Shown piece after piece: positions 24,117 to 37,455 of a DNA stretch of 64,000 nucleotides. Made by a program: the position numbers and the translations under genes. This stretch comes from an uncultured bacterium (GTDB lineage Bacteria > Bacteroidota > Bacteroidia > Bacteroidales > Bacteroidaceae), in assembly GCA_905216095.1 (NCBI GenBank), contig CAJMSQ010000001.1, positions 68,893 to 132,892 of the forward strand. Reading direction: 5' to 3'. Position 1 is the first letter of the stretch. Every line of letters begins with the position of its first letter. A model generated the notes under the pieces. That model was not told where the DNA came from and ran no database searches. It saw only the letters and a program-made list of their open reading frames with translations.

Positions 24117-26648
24117 TTATTTCGCGAAAATCTTGCGGCGGTTGCCCGTCACGTAGATGCCGCCGCTCACGGGACGGTTCACCCGTCGTCCGCTCAGGTC
24201 GTAGTATTCCGCGGCCTTGGCCTCGGCCTCCGTTTCAACGGTCCCGATGCCTGTGGCGACGGGGATGTCGGTCGGCTCTATGTACCAATATGACGCCGGG
24301 TCATCGGTTACGGAATTGGCATTCCAAGGTACGAGGCGCGCAGTGTTCTGTGCGAGGTGAATGGCCCTGTATCCGGATTCCGGGTTCTGGCACATGATGG
24401 CGCTTTGGCCGGCTGTGGTCGATTTCAGCAGGTAGAGTCCGGCGCTTTCCTTGTCTGCGGTGGTCGGTATCTCGACCTCTCTTCCTCCGGTCGGGCAGAT
24501 GTAGGCGTTCGTGCCCTTGTTGCGTATGCTCAGCTGTCCTTCACCGTCGAACTCGAAGCAGAAGAGCTGTGCCTCGTCTGCCTCGTCGGATGCAGCGCTC
24601 TTAAGGCCTCCTTGCTCCTTGGCCACGAGGTAGAGGTTGCCGGCACGGCCATGGTTGCGCAGACGATAGTACTTGGTGTCGGTGGCCGCCACCCTGTTGT
24701 CGGCTGACACGAGGGCTGCGTTCAGCGCCACGTAGCCTGCTTGCGTGGGGGCGGCGTTGTAGGCCTCGAGTGTGGCGTTTATGGCCTTGATTCCCTCCTC
24801 GGTGTACATTCCGACATAGGTCCCGGCGCCGCCGGCCGTGGCTGCGGCAATCTTGGCCGCCACTTCGTCCTTGACGAATGCCTGCCCGTCGATGCCTTCC
24901 TCATTATATACGTATGCCCCGCCGGTGATGTCCTCGAGCGTATAATTCTTGTAGATGACGGTATATCCGCCGTTGCCGACGCATGAGTACGTATCTTCTT
25001 CGAACAGGAAGCCCAAGGTGTTGTTCTTTTGCCACGTCATGGTGGAGTAACATCCGCCGGTATAGCTCGACTGATGGCGGCCATCCCAGTCTTTGGCCAC
25101 GTTTGCGGCGGTGTCGAAGTCGGAAAGTCCGGCCAGTTCCTTGTAGTAGATGCCCACGTTTGCACGGTTAGGACCGAAGGGCACGGACTGTAGCAGGATG
25201 TAGACGGGCTTGTCGTCGCTGACGCGCTTGGCGGGAACCACCATGATTTCGCCATTGGAGGGCAGGCCGCCCTGTTCGCAGATTCCGCCGTTGGAAGAAG
25301 CGAGCGAGCGCGTCATGGCGCCCCACGAGCCTTCGCCTTTGGCCACGTCGGTGTAGGTAAAGATGTTGTACAGGCGGCCCGTCGAGCGCGAGCTGATGAG
25401 GACGGAGCCGTCAGGCAGCTCGTCGGCTTTCGGTTCGTCGCCTCCCGAGGGAATAGGTGTCACTTCCGTGCCTCCGAGGACGGTCCACTGTCCTCCGAAG
25501 TCGTCGGAATAGAGCACGAAGTTGATGTTGTTGCCGTTTTTGTCCTTGAAAAGAACCGCGCAGTACAGGCGGTAATAATCTCCCACCTTGATGGTTTTGC
25601 TTTGCGATATCTTGCCGGAACCGATGAACATGGCACGTGCCGGCCCGAAGGGACTTTCGTCGAACTGGGCGTAGATGTGCTCGGCAATGTCCGTAGGCTC
25701 GCTCCACGTTTCACCGCCGTCCTCGCTGTAGAAGCGGGCGATGTACTGGTGATGGTCGCGGGTTCCGCTCGGGAAAGATACGTTTCCGGCGCAGCTCATC
25801 AGCAGCACACGGTCGCTTTCGCGGTCGGCCACGATACACGGGTCGCCGAATCCGACCCACATGTCCGAGCCTTTTTCCGCCCAGTCGGCACCTTTGCTCT
25901 CGACAATGGTGAAGACGTCGCCCCAGGTCTGTCCCTGGTCCTTGCTGATGCGACCCCGCAGGTCGATGCGGCCGTTATTCTTGATGCCGATGTCGGCCCG
26001 GCTGTAGCGGTAGTCGGCTACGGCGATGATGTTGCCGTTTCCGGCTTGCGCGATTGCCGGGATGCGGTAGGGTATGTCGCTGCCTTCGGTGTGGAAGATT
26101 TCGGTATAAGGTTCTATCTTGCGGTCCGAAAGTTCTACCTGTACGGTGAAGTTCTCGAGGACCACGGCCTTGCCGTTCAGGCCGCCGAGTACGAACGAGG
26201 CGGTGCGGTCTTCCAGTCCGCTGACCTCGAAGTGCTGCGCCGTGGCCGTCGTGGTGACGGATTGCGAGCCTGCGGTGATGGTGTTCGAGAACGTACCTCC
26301 GTCCAGGTTCTTGACGTCAAAGCTGTAGCCGGTGACGTTGTAGGTCAAAGGAACGGATATGGCATAGGTGCAATTGTTGGTTGTGGTGGTGCTTCCTCCG
26401 GTGAAAAGGACGAGGTTGTCCCCGCTGCTCTGCATATTGTTTTGGGAACAGCCGAACGTCAGGCCTTCCATTTCGCTGCTCGACCATGTGGCGTGATAGG
26501 TCTTGTTGTTATTGCTTGCCGTGAAGCTTCCATGTGCCAGCGATATGGTATGTGTGCCGACATTCGTGTCTTCCACGTCCTGCGCCATGGCGGTTGTGAG
26601 TCCCGTTGCGGTGAGGAACAAGGAAAGAAGTAGAGTAAATTTTTTCAT
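24117..26648 (-). CDS. Secreted exo-alpha-sialidase, GH33, with sorting tail
   Basis: An 843-residue exported enzyme that removes terminal sialic acid from glycans. Signal peptide 1-22; an N-terminal beta-sandwich (about 28-175) precedes the propeller. The FRIP-type motif is YRIP at 194-197 (Arg195 holds the carboxylate). Asp-boxes are SKDQGQTW, SEDGGETW and SDDFGGQW. 'KADELPDGSVLISSR' and 'YSTMTWQ' supply the expected Glu and nucleophile Tyr. A ricin-like or other beta domain follows at about 650-790, with a C-terminal tail YYDLSGRRV...GGIYV of the T9SS type A kind. The start is 72 bases after floA, read the same way, so it may be partly co-transcribed. A shorter sialidase lies at 32907-34115. 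Confidence 0.93.
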   Translation of the reverse strand: MKKFTLLLSLFLTATGLTTAMAQDVEDTNVGTHTISLAHGSFTASNNNKTYHATWSSSEMEGLTFGCSQNNMQSSGDNLVLFTGGSTTTTNNCTYAISVPLTYNVTGYSFDVKNLDGGTFSNTITAGSQSVTTTATAQHFEVSGLEDRTASFVLGGLNGKAVVLENFTVQVELSDRKIEPYTEIFHTEGSDIPYRIPAIAQAGNGNIIAVADYRYSRADIGIKNNGRIDLRGRISKDQGQTWGDVFTIVESKGADWAEKGSDMWVGFGDPCIVADRESDRVLLMSCAGNVSFPSGTRDHHQYIARFYSEDGGETWSEPTDIAEHIYAQFDESPFGPARAMFIGSGKISQSKTIKVGDYYRLYCAVLFKDKNGNNINFVLYSDDFGGQWTVLGGTEVTPIPSGGDEPKADELPDGSVLISSRSTGRLYNIFTYTDVAKGEGSWGAMTRSLASSNGGICEQGGLPSNGEIMVVPAKRVSDDKPVYILLQSVPFGPNRANVGIYYKELAGLSDFDTAANVAKDWDGRHQSSYTGGCYSTMTWQKNNTLGFLFEEDTYSCVGNGGYTVIYKNYTLEDITGGAYVYNEEGIDGQAFVKDEVAAKIAAATAGGAGTYVGMYTEEGIKAINATLEAYNAAPTQAGYVALNAALVSADNRVAATDTKYYRLRNHGRAGNLYLVAKEQGGLKSAASDEADEAQLFCFEFDGEGQLSIRNKGTNAYICPTGGREVEIPTTADKESAGLYLLKSTTAGQSAIMCQNPESGYRAIHLAQNTARLVPWNANSVTDDPASYWYIEPTDIPVATGIGTVETEAEAKAAEYYDLSGRRVNRPVSGGIYVTGNRRKIFAK

Positions 26649-26720
26649 AGGCTTGGGTGTTTATCTGTATTGGATGTTTCCGGTTTCTTGCGGGATGCGT
26701 CCCCGTGCGCGCGGCCGGTC

Positions 26721-27716
26721 TTATTTGATGAGTCCGCCGAGGTCTTCTTTCGTCAGTTTGGCGATGTTGTCGCGCATGGCCGTGTCGCCCTTCAGGTTTT
26801 CGAGCTTGTAGTAGTCCATGAATCCCATGTTGCCGTCGCGCAGTGCCTGTGCCAGCGCCTTGGGCACTTCGGCTTCGGCCTGTATGACCTCGGCGCGTGC
26901 TTCCTGTGCGCGTGCTTTCATTTCCTGTTCCTGGGCCACGGCCATGGCACGGCGTTCTTCGGCCTTGGCCTGCGCGATGTTCTTGTCGGCGTTGGCCTGG
27001 TCCATCTGCAGTGTCGCGCCGATATTCTTGCCCACATCTATGTCCGCGATGTCGATGGACAGGATTTCGTAAGCCGTGCCGGCGTCCAGTCCTTTGCGCA
27101 ACACGAGTTTGGAGATGCTGTCGGGGTTTTCGAGCACCTGTTCGTGCGACTCGGCCGAACCGATGCTCGACACGATGCCCTCTCCCACGCGGGCCAGGAT
27201 GGTGTCCTCGCCGGCGCCGCCCACCAGCTGGTGGATGTTGGCGCGTACCGTGACGCGCGCCTTGGCTATGAGCTGGATGCCGTTCTTGGCCACGGCGGCC
27301 ACGGGCGGCGTGTCTATGACTTTGGGGTTCACACTGGTCTGTACGGCTTCGAACACGTCGCGTCCGGCCAGGTCGATGGCGGTTGCTTTCTCGAACGACA
27401 GGTCGATGTTGGCCTTCGAGGCCGATACGAGGGCGTGGACCACGCGCTGTACGTGTCCGCCCGTCATGTAGTGGGCCTCAAGATTGTCGCGGGTGATGTT
27501 TCCCAGCCCGGCCTTGTGCGCTTCGATAAGGCTGGGCACGATGACGCCGGGCGGGACGTTGCGGATGCGCATCAGAAACAGCTGCATCAGCGAGATGCGC
27601 ACGCCCGACACCTTGGCTGACAGCCAAAGGAAGAAGGGAACGAAGTGGAAGAATATGGAAAGCAGGACAATCGCTCCGATAGCTATCGCTATGGGGAAAA
27701 AAGGTGTTGCTGTCAT
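26721..27716 (-). CDS. floA: Flotillin-like protein FloA (UPF0365)
   Basis: A 331-residue membrane scaffold protein: a short N-terminal hydrophobic hairpin (residues 4-32), the SPFH-like domain ('[17 protein letters not shown]', '[15 protein letters not shown]', '[10 protein letters not shown]' type text), then an alanine/glutamate-rich coiled coil (about 225-300). FloA organises ordered membrane patches and influences envelope enzymes. In Firmicutes it usually follows an nfeD-like gene; none is adjacent here, as the nearest upstream DNA is repeat copy D. It is read towards the sialidase gene with a 72-base gap. Start at 27716 with a -7 box 35 bases upstream. Confidence 0.95.
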   Translation of the reverse strand: MTATPFFPIAIAIGAIVLLSIFFHFVPFFLWLSAKVSGVRISLMQLFLMRIRNVPPGVIVPSLIEAHKAGLGNITRDNLEAHYMTGGHVQRVVHALVSASKANIDLSFEKATAIDLAGRDVFEAVQTSVNPKVIDTPPVAAVAKNGIQLIAKARVTVRANIHQLVGGAGEDTILARVGEGIVSSIGSAESHEQVLENPDSISKLVLRKGLDAGTAYEILSIDIADIDVGKNIGATLQMDQANADKNIAQAKAEERRAMAVAQEQEMKARAQEARAEVIQAEAEVPKALAQALRDGNMGFMDYYKLENLKGDTAMRDNIAKLTKEDLGGLIK

Positions 27717-27750
27717 GGTTGTAGCAGATTATAAGGGTGAATATTCGCAA

Positions 27751-27758
27751 CAAAATTA
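27751..27758 (-). promoter_or_regulatory. Predicted -7 box of floA
   Basis: Minus strand TAATTTTG matches TAnnTTTG, 35 bases before the floA ATG. No clear -33 TTTG is found at 19-20 bases. Confidence 0.45.
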
Positions 27759-27914
27759 CTATATAATTCTGACAACGTGGCATGTTGTCGCGTTTTTTCC
27801 TTTCGCGGCGATTCTTTTTTTCGGGATAAAAACGTTTTTGTCCGCCTGCGGACACGCCGGGTGCGGGCGGTGCCGTCTCGAGGAAGGAGAAACGCCGCGC
27901 GATGCGCCGTCTGC

Positions 27915-28169
27915 GATTTTAACACTATTTGCTTTTGGCGCGTAAATGTATTATCTTTGCAGTGCAGAAGCGGGAAAGGTGGCGGCAGCCGCCTTTTTTC
28001 GTGCTCGTAAGCCCGTTTCCCGCGGATTTTTCCCGCCATCTGCGAAAAACTACAAGGCATGTAGTCGTTCGTACATGCCTTGTAGTTTTTTCTATCCCTG
28101 TCTTGGTAGACGGAAACAGGGATTTTCCGGTGCGTAAATTGTGCACGAAAGTTAAAAACGTTAAAGTCG
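27915..28169 (+). repeat. 256-bp promoter-hairpin-palindrome element, copy D
   Basis: Box: TTTG 27928-27931, 20 bases, TATCTTTG 27952-27959. Hairpin: GGCGG-cag-CCGCC 27981-27993 followed by six T. Palindromes CTACAAGGCATGTAG and TACATGCCTTGTAG lie at 28050-28087, then a second stem ATCCCTGT...ACAGGGAT (about 28094-28125). The closing GTTAAAAACGTTAAAGTCG ends at 28169. Copy G is closely similar over its whole length. Confidence 0.88.
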
Positions 28170-28255
28170 TCCGACGCTTCCCGCCGTCCCGCCGCCGGTT
28201 GCCGGCATCCGTCGGGGCGTTCCGGGCGGGCGGTGTCTGCGGCCTGCGGCGGGAC

Positions 28256-28298
28256 AAAAAAGAAGGATAGGGAAAGCCGGTGCCTCCCCTACCCTTCT
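28256..28298 (-). terminator. Terminator of the GH2 gene
   Basis: On the minus strand AGAAGGGTAGGGG pairs with CCCTATCCTTCT (one bulge) and runs into six T (28261-28256). It lies about 120 bases after the GH2 stop. Confidence 0.8.
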
Positions 28299-28350
28299 GT
28301 TTCGTTCTTTTGGTTTCAACCGCAGTGAATGCGCTTTTCCGTTCCGTAGG

Positions 28351-28416
28351 CGCGGAAATGGCACTGCGTGCCCGCGGAAGTGGCACTGCGTGTCTGCGGA
28401 AATGACACTGCGTGTC
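28351..28416. repeat. Three tandem 22-bp repeats at the GH2 stop codon
   Basis: Units 28351-28372, 28373-28394 and 28395-28416 differ at only a few bases; consensus YGCGGAARTGRCACTGCGTGYC. Each contains a small palindrome (GGCAC-tgc-GTGCC). The last unit ends one base before the stop codon of the GH2 gene. Confidence 0.85.
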
Positions 28417-28417
28417 C

Positions 28418-32881
<4,464 letters not shown>

Positions 32882-32906
32882 CGGGCGGCCGTCGCGGCGG
32901 GTCGGA

Positions 32907-34115
32907 TTATTTGCTCCGGGTGGCGCGGAATTTCCCGTCCGTTATCTCCTCGATGCGCAGGGGCCGGTAAATCATCTGGTACCAATCCGGCTCCTCTTCG
33001 TAGAAGAAGCCGATGCGGCCGTCCTTCTGCACGGTCATGGTCGAGTAGGCCGAGCCCTTGTCCGTCACCTTGAAGCTGCCTTCCCAGTTGGAGGCGAAAT
33101 GGAGCGGCGTGTCGTAGTCGGCAGGCGAGGTCAGTTCTTTCCAATATACCGTCACGTTGCTGCGTCCCGGGCCGGCCGGTACGCTTTGCAGCACAAGTCG
33201 GGTGCGCTTGCCGTCGGCACGGCGTGCGGGGACGATGAGTATTTCGCCGTTGCACGGCCCGCCCTCGTTGCGGATGCCGTCCGGCGCCTCGCGCGAGTCG
33301 ATGGCTTCGCCCCACTCCCCTTCTGCCGTCTTCGGGTTGCGGAAGTGGAAGATGTTGAAGTAGCGTCCGCCGCTCTTGCGCGAGCTGATGACCACCGAAC
33401 CGTCGGGCAGCTCCTCGCATTTGGGTTCGTCGCCCTGCGGGACGCACGGTCTCACGTTCGAGCCCAGCACCGCCCACGAGCGGCCGAAGTCATCGGAGTA
33501 GAGAACGAAGTTTCCCTTGTGCGTGCACAGGGCACCGTAGAGGCGGTAATACCGGCCCGTCTTCACCATGCGGCTCTGGCAGATGCGTCCCGAGCCCATG
33601 AAGAGCCCGTTCACGTTGCCTGCGAGCAGTTCGTGGTAGATGTGGTGCGTCAGGTCGGTAGGCGCGTCCCACGTCCATGCCTTCTGCTTCTTGTCCCACC
33701 GCCCGTGCGTATAGACGAACCGCTGGCTGTTTTCCACTTTCGAGCGCTGGTAGGGCACGTCGCCCGACACGCAGACGAGCAGCAGCTCTTTTCGCTTCGC
33801 GTCGGCCACGAGACAGGCGTCGCCATAACCGGCTTCCTTGCCCTTGCCCTTGCCTTCGAGCACCTTGAACGCCTTGCTCCACGTCCTTCCGTTGTCCCGG
33901 CTCGTGCGGCCCACTATGTCCACGTGTCCGTAGCCGATGTCGCCGCCGCAGGGCCGCCAGTCGGAGAGCGCGACAAGTTCGCCGTCGCAGGTTGTGACGA
34001 TGGCCGGAATGCGGTAAGGCGAGCCGGTGCTGTCGCCCGTGTGGAAAAGCAGTGTCTGTGCAGAGATTGTTGCCGTTGTCGCGAGCAACAGAAGGGATAA
34101 AAGTGTCTTTTTCAT
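32907..34115 (-). CDS. Secreted exo-alpha-sialidase, GH33, single-domain
   Basis: The start at 34115 (MKKTLLSLLLLATTATISAQ) gives a signal peptide; the frame upstream is non-coding. The 402-residue protein is little more than the six-bladed propeller. YRIP is at 34-37 (Arg35), Asp-boxes are SRDNGRTW and SDDFGRSW, 'KCEELPDGSVVISSR' carries the Glu and 'YSTMTVQKDGRIGFFYEEE' the nucleophile Tyr with the closing motif. It lacks the N-terminal sandwich and C-terminal sorting tail of the sialidase at 24117-26648, so it is probably periplasmic while the long one may be at the surface. The catalytic-motif text is close between the two, so they are paralogues. Confidence 0.93.
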   Translation of the reverse strand: MKKTLLSLLLLATTATISAQTLLFHTGDSTGSPYRIPAIVTTCDGELVALSDWRPCGGDIGYGHVDIVGRTSRDNGRTWSKAFKVLEGKGKGKEAGYGDACLVADAKRKELLLVCVSGDVPYQRSKVENSQRFVYTHGRWDKKQKAWTWDAPTDLTHHIYHELLAGNVNGLFMGSGRICQSRMVKTGRYYRLYGALCTHKGNFVLYSDDFGRSWAVLGSNVRPCVPQGDEPKCEELPDGSVVISSRKSGGRYFNIFHFRNPKTAEGEWGEAIDSREAPDGIRNEGGPCNGEILIVPARRADGKRTRLVLQSVPAGPGRSNVTVYWKELTSPADYDTPLHFASNWEGSFKVTDKGSAYSTMTVQKDGRIGFFYEEEPDWYQMIYRPLRIEEITDGKFRATRSK

Positions 34116-34202
34116 AATAAGAAAGGGGTTAGTATGTGTGGGCGCGCCGTCCCGGTCCGTTTTCCCGCAGGGGAAGATGACTCTTGCGGCATCCGTTTGT
34201 TG

Positions 34203-34210
34203 CAAAAATA
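34203..34210 (-). promoter_or_regulatory. Predicted -7 box of the short sialidase gene
   Basis: Minus strand TATTTTTG, 88 bases before the sialidase ATG, in the 336-base divergent gap. The -33 element is not obvious. Confidence 0.4.
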
Positions 34211-34369
34211 AGCATTGTATTTGGAATAACCTTGTTTTTCGGCCGTTTATGTCCTGTAAAAGAAAAAACGATGGCGGCCCGGTCGTGACAATCCCCCGCT
34301 CTGTTGTTCGTTTCTCTGACGAAATATCAAAAAAATAGGAATTAAAGGAGTAATGTTCCCAAAAAAACT

Positions 34370-34377
34370 TAAATTTG
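34370..34377 (+). promoter_or_regulatory. Predicted -7 box of the DUF4595-like lipoprotein gene
   Basis: TAAATTTG followed by C, 75 bases before the ATG at 34452. Nothing else is seen in the divergent gap 34116-34451 apart from this and the opposing box at 34203. Confidence 0.45.
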
Positions 34378-34451
34378 CAGGTATACCGCCTGAGGGAACT
34401 CCTGATGACGGCAAGCAAAAAACATTTATCTTTAATTAAATCACAAACAAG

Positions 34452-35483
34452 ATGAAGAACTTTTATTCTTTAGCCAACTGTGCCCTCATGTGCGGCGCGT
34501 TGTTTTTCGGAGGAGTAATTTCAAGCTGCTCGGATGACGACGAAAGTGGCGGAGGCGGCGGTCAAAGCACGGAGCCCCCTTCGGAGAACATCGGGCTGAC
34601 CACTCCCGACGGCACGAAACTCAAACTGACAAGCATAGGCGACTACTCTTTCTCGTACAATGCCAAAGGACTGCCTGTGACTATCGTCGGCGAAGGCGGC
34701 TGGCAGACCATCACTATCTCTTATAACCCGATGGTCGTCCGCTACGTTTCTTCGTCTGATGACAGCGAAGAGACTACCTATACCCTGTATCTTAACGACA
34801 AAGGCTACATCAGCAAGGCGGTAGGCGTGATAAAGTACGCAGACAGCGAGGGCTCCGAAACAGTAAATGACGAATGCAACTTCGTTTATAACGCCGACGG
34901 CCGCCTGACTGCTATGACCGAAAAGACTTCATACAGCGGTACGGAAGACGGAGAGCGGTATTCGGGCCACGGTTCGTGCAGCGGCACGCTCACATATAGT
35001 GGAAACAATCTGGCCAAAGCGGTCTGGCACACCGCAGGCGTGGAAGACGGTGAAGCGTATGACGACTACGACACATTTACCTACCACTACGACAACAATA
35101 TCCCCAACCGGCTCGCCCAGTTCAGCCATAGTCTTGAGGGCATGATGCAGGCGGACGAAACGGAAATAGAGCCGTTCTTCTATCTCGGGCTTCTGGGCAA
35201 ACCTTCCGCCCAGTTCCCCACGAGCGTCACCTATGTCACGTCTTATGACGACGGGGAATCGTACGAGAACACCATGCAAGCCGGCTACTCTTTCGGTTCT
35301 GACGGCCGGTTGCTGCAGGAAACTTTCGAGTACCGGACTTACAATTACAGCTACGTCGAGGCCGACGACGAGCCGGATGCCGTCAATCCGGCCGCAGTCG
35401 CCGCCAAGTCGTTCGACAGCCTGCGCAAATCGTTCGACGGTCGGAAGAAGCTGCACCGGCATGGCCGCCACGCCCGCAGATAA
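34452..35483 (+). CDS. Surface lipoprotein, DUF4595-like
   Basis: A 343-residue lipoprotein: hydrophobic segment followed by 'VISSCSDDDESGGGGG', where the lipobox Cys is followed by S-D-D-D, the acidic sequence associated with surface export in Bacteroides, and then a glycine linker. The body repeats short units of the type 'SFSYNAKGLPVTIVGEGG', 'EcNFVYNADGRLTAMTEK' and 'YSFGSDGRLLQETF', that is, YxxDGRL beta-hairpins as in DUF4595 and the Rhs/YD-repeat kind of beta-sheet. The function of such proteins in Bacteroidales is not known. The last 30 residues are basic (RKKLHRHGRHARR). It is a single gene ending at a shared terminator with comM. Confidence 0.75.
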   Translation: MKNFYSLANCALMCGALFFGGVISSCSDDDESGGGGGQSTEPPSENIGLTTPDGTKLKLTSIGDYSFSYNAKGLPVTIVGEGGWQTITISYNPMVVRYVSSSDDSEETTYTLYLNDKGYISKAVGVIKYADSEGSETVNDECNFVYNADGRLTAMTEKTSYSGTEDGERYSGHGSCSGTLTYSGNNLAKAVWHTAGVEDGEAYDDYDTFTYHYDNNIPNRLAQFSHSLEGMMQADETEIEPFFYLGLLGKPSAQFPTSVTYVTSYDDGESYENTMQAGYSFGSDGRLLQETFEYRTYNYSYVEADDEPDAVNPAAVAAKSFDSLRKSFDGRKKLHRHGRHARR

Positions 35484-35520
35484 GCGCGCTGCCCGGGCAT
35501 ACGCCCCTTATATAAAACAC

Positions 35521-35561
35521 AACTCCGCCACCGGTACGTTCCGGTTGGCGGAGTTTCTTTT
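35521..35561. terminator. Terminator between convergent genes
   Basis: AACTCCGCCAcCGG pairs with CCGgTTGGCGGAGTT (35521-35555), followed by TCTTTT on the plus strand. It lies between the lipoprotein stop (35483) and the comM stop (35572) and could serve both. Confidence 0.8.
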
Positions 35562-35571
35562 CCGGTCAGCC

Positions 35572-37110
35572 TTATTCTCCCCACCCGCTGCGGTCCAGGT
35601 TGCGGTAGCCTACGGCCTCGGCCACGTGGGCCGCGCCTATCTGTTCCGCCCCGTCAAGGTCGGCGATGGTGCGCGCCACCTTCAGGATGCGTTCATAGGC
35701 CCGCGCCGACAGGCCGAGCAACTTCATCGCACGGCCCAGCCGGTCGGCGGCGGCAGCGTCGGGGCGGGCGAACGTTTCGAGCATACGCGCCGTCATCTGC
35801 GCGTTGCAGTGCACGCCGGGTGCCCCGCTGAAGCGCGCGGTCTGTATGTCGCGTGCCCGTGTCACCCTTTCGCGGATGGCCGCACTGCTTTCGCCGCGTG
35901 GCGCCTGCGCCAGTTCTTCGAGCGGCACGGGGGCTACTTCCACCTGTATGTCGATGCGGTCGAGCAACGGGCCGGATATTTTGTTCATGTAGCGTTTGAT
36001 TTGTCCCGGTGTGCAGTCGCACTCGTGCGTGGGATGGTTGTAGTAGCCGCAGGGACAGGGATTCATCGACGCGACCAGCATGAAGGAGCACGGAAGCGTG
36101 GCCGAGTATTTCGCACGTGATATGGTGATGACGCGGTCCTCGAGGGGTTGGCGCATCGTCTCTAAGGCTGTGCGGTTGAACTCGGGCAGTTCGTCGAGGA
36201 ACAATACGCCGTTGTGGGCCAAAGATATTTCTCCGGGCTGGAAGCTCGAGCCTCCGCCGATCAGGGCCACGTCGGAGATGGTGTGATGAGGCGCGCGGAA
36301 GGGCCGTTGCGTGACGAGCGACGTGTCTTTGTCCAGCTTGCCGGCTACGGAGTGTATCTGCGTCGTCTCGAGGCTCTCGCCGAGCGTCAGCCGCGGCAGG
36401 ATGGACGGAACGCGCTTGGCCATCATGCTCTTTCCGCAGCCGGGACTGCCCACGAGTAGCAGGTTGTGGCCGCCTGCCGCGGCAACCTCGCACGCCCGTT
36501 TCACCTGTTCCTGTCCCTTGACGTCGGCAAAGTCGGCCGCATAACCGTCCGAGGCGGCGGCAAACTCCTGCCGCGTGTCCACTTCCGTGGGCTGCAGCCT
36601 GTCATCGCCCATGAGGAAATCCATTACCTCCTTGAGCGTGTCCGCGCCATACACTTTCACGCGGTTTACCACGGCGGCCTCGCGGACGTTCGCCCCGGGA
36701 ACGACGAGCACGTCGTACCCCAGTTCGCGTGCCTTGATGGCAACGGGCAGCGCGCCCCTGACCGGACGCACGGAGCCGTCGAGACCCAGCTCGCCCACGA
36801 GCATGATGTTCTCCAGCGGCCGTCTGACCGTCAGTCCGTCGGCAATGAGCAGCCCGACGGCCAGGGGCAGGTCGTAGCCCGAGCCTTCCTTGCGGACGTC
36901 GGCCGGGGCAAAGTTTACGGTAGTGTTCTGTTGGGTCAGCCGGAACCCCGAGTTCTCGATGGCACTTGTGACCCGCGTCCGGCTTTCGCGCACGGCATTG
37001 TCGGGCAGGCCTACCATGGAGAACTGCATGCCGCGGCGCGTGCTGATTTCCACTTCGACGGGCATGGCTGTGAGGCCGTTTACGGCCGCGGTATTGATTT
37101 TTACGAGCAT
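35572..37110 (-). CDS. comM: ComM/YifB family Mg-chelatase-like AAA+ ATPase
   Basis: 512 residues in the family order. An N-terminal Lon-protease-like ChlI domain (about 20-140) contains 'VEISTRRGMQFSMVGLPDNAVRESRTRV'. The AAA+ domain (about 195-400) has Walker A 'GSPGCGKSMMAKR' and Walker B 'VLFLDELPEF', and is followed by a cysteine cluster 'NPCPCGYYNHPTHECDC' and the C-terminal helical domain. ComM is a hexameric helicase that drives branch migration when incoming single-stranded DNA is integrated during natural transformation. dprA, which works in the same process, lies at 57271-58356; no uptake apparatus is in view. Monocistronic. Confidence 0.94.
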   Translation of the reverse strand: MLVKINTAAVNGLTAMPVEVEISTRRGMQFSMVGLPDNAVRESRTRVTSAIENSGFRLTQQNTTVNFAPADVRKEGSGYDLPLAVGLLIADGLTVRRPLENIMLVGELGLDGSVRPVRGALPVAIKARELGYDVLVVPGANVREAAVVNRVKVYGADTLKEVMDFLMGDDRLQPTEVDTRQEFAAASDGYAADFADVKGQEQVKRACEVAAAGGHNLLLVGSPGCGKSMMAKRVPSILPRLTLGESLETTQIHSVAGKLDKDTSLVTQRPFRAPHHTISDVALIGGGSSFQPGEISLAHNGVLFLDELPEFNRTALETMRQPLEDRVITISRAKYSATLPCSFMLVASMNPCPCGYYNHPTHECDCTPGQIKRYMNKISGPLLDRIDIQVEVAPVPLEELAQAPRGESSAAIRERVTRARDIQTARFSGAPGVHCNAQMTARMLETFARPDAAAADRLGRAMKLLGLSARAYERILKVARTIADLDGAEQIGAAHVAEAVGYRNLDRSGWGE

Positions 37111-37215
37111 TTCAGGACGTTTTTCTTTTTTCTTGAGGAGATGAAGGGGACGCAGTTTCGCTTGTGCGCCTGCGGGAATGCCACGCGCTTGCCCTTGCCT
37201 TTTATCTGCCGGAAA

Positions 37216-37293
37216 CTACATGGCTTGTAGGAAAAACTACATGCCATGTAGTTGAAACTATCATAGGGATAGTTTTTCTTAGAAGCCATGTAG
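37216..37293. repeat. Palindrome cluster without promoter box
   Basis: CTACATGGCTTGTAG (37216-37230) and CTACATGCCATGTAG (37237-37251) are followed by a stem AACTATC...GATAGTT (37255-37274) and a decayed half (GCCATGTAG, ending 37293). Same palindromes as in the 256-bp element, but no promoter box or closing motif. The rest of the 345-base gap upstream of comM (37294-37455) holds nothing recognisable. Confidence 0.75.
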
Positions 37294-37455
37294 TTTTCGG
37301 TATATGAGTATCAAGGAGTTACAAAGGGCGTTTCTGAGGGGTGGAAAAGGTGCTCCGTTGCGGCGGACGGGGGAGTGCTGCCCGGCAAGAGCCGCTGCCT
37401 GTCCCGCTGTTTTGGGGAAGCAGGCCCTGTCCTTATGCAGAGCCTTCACGGCCCG

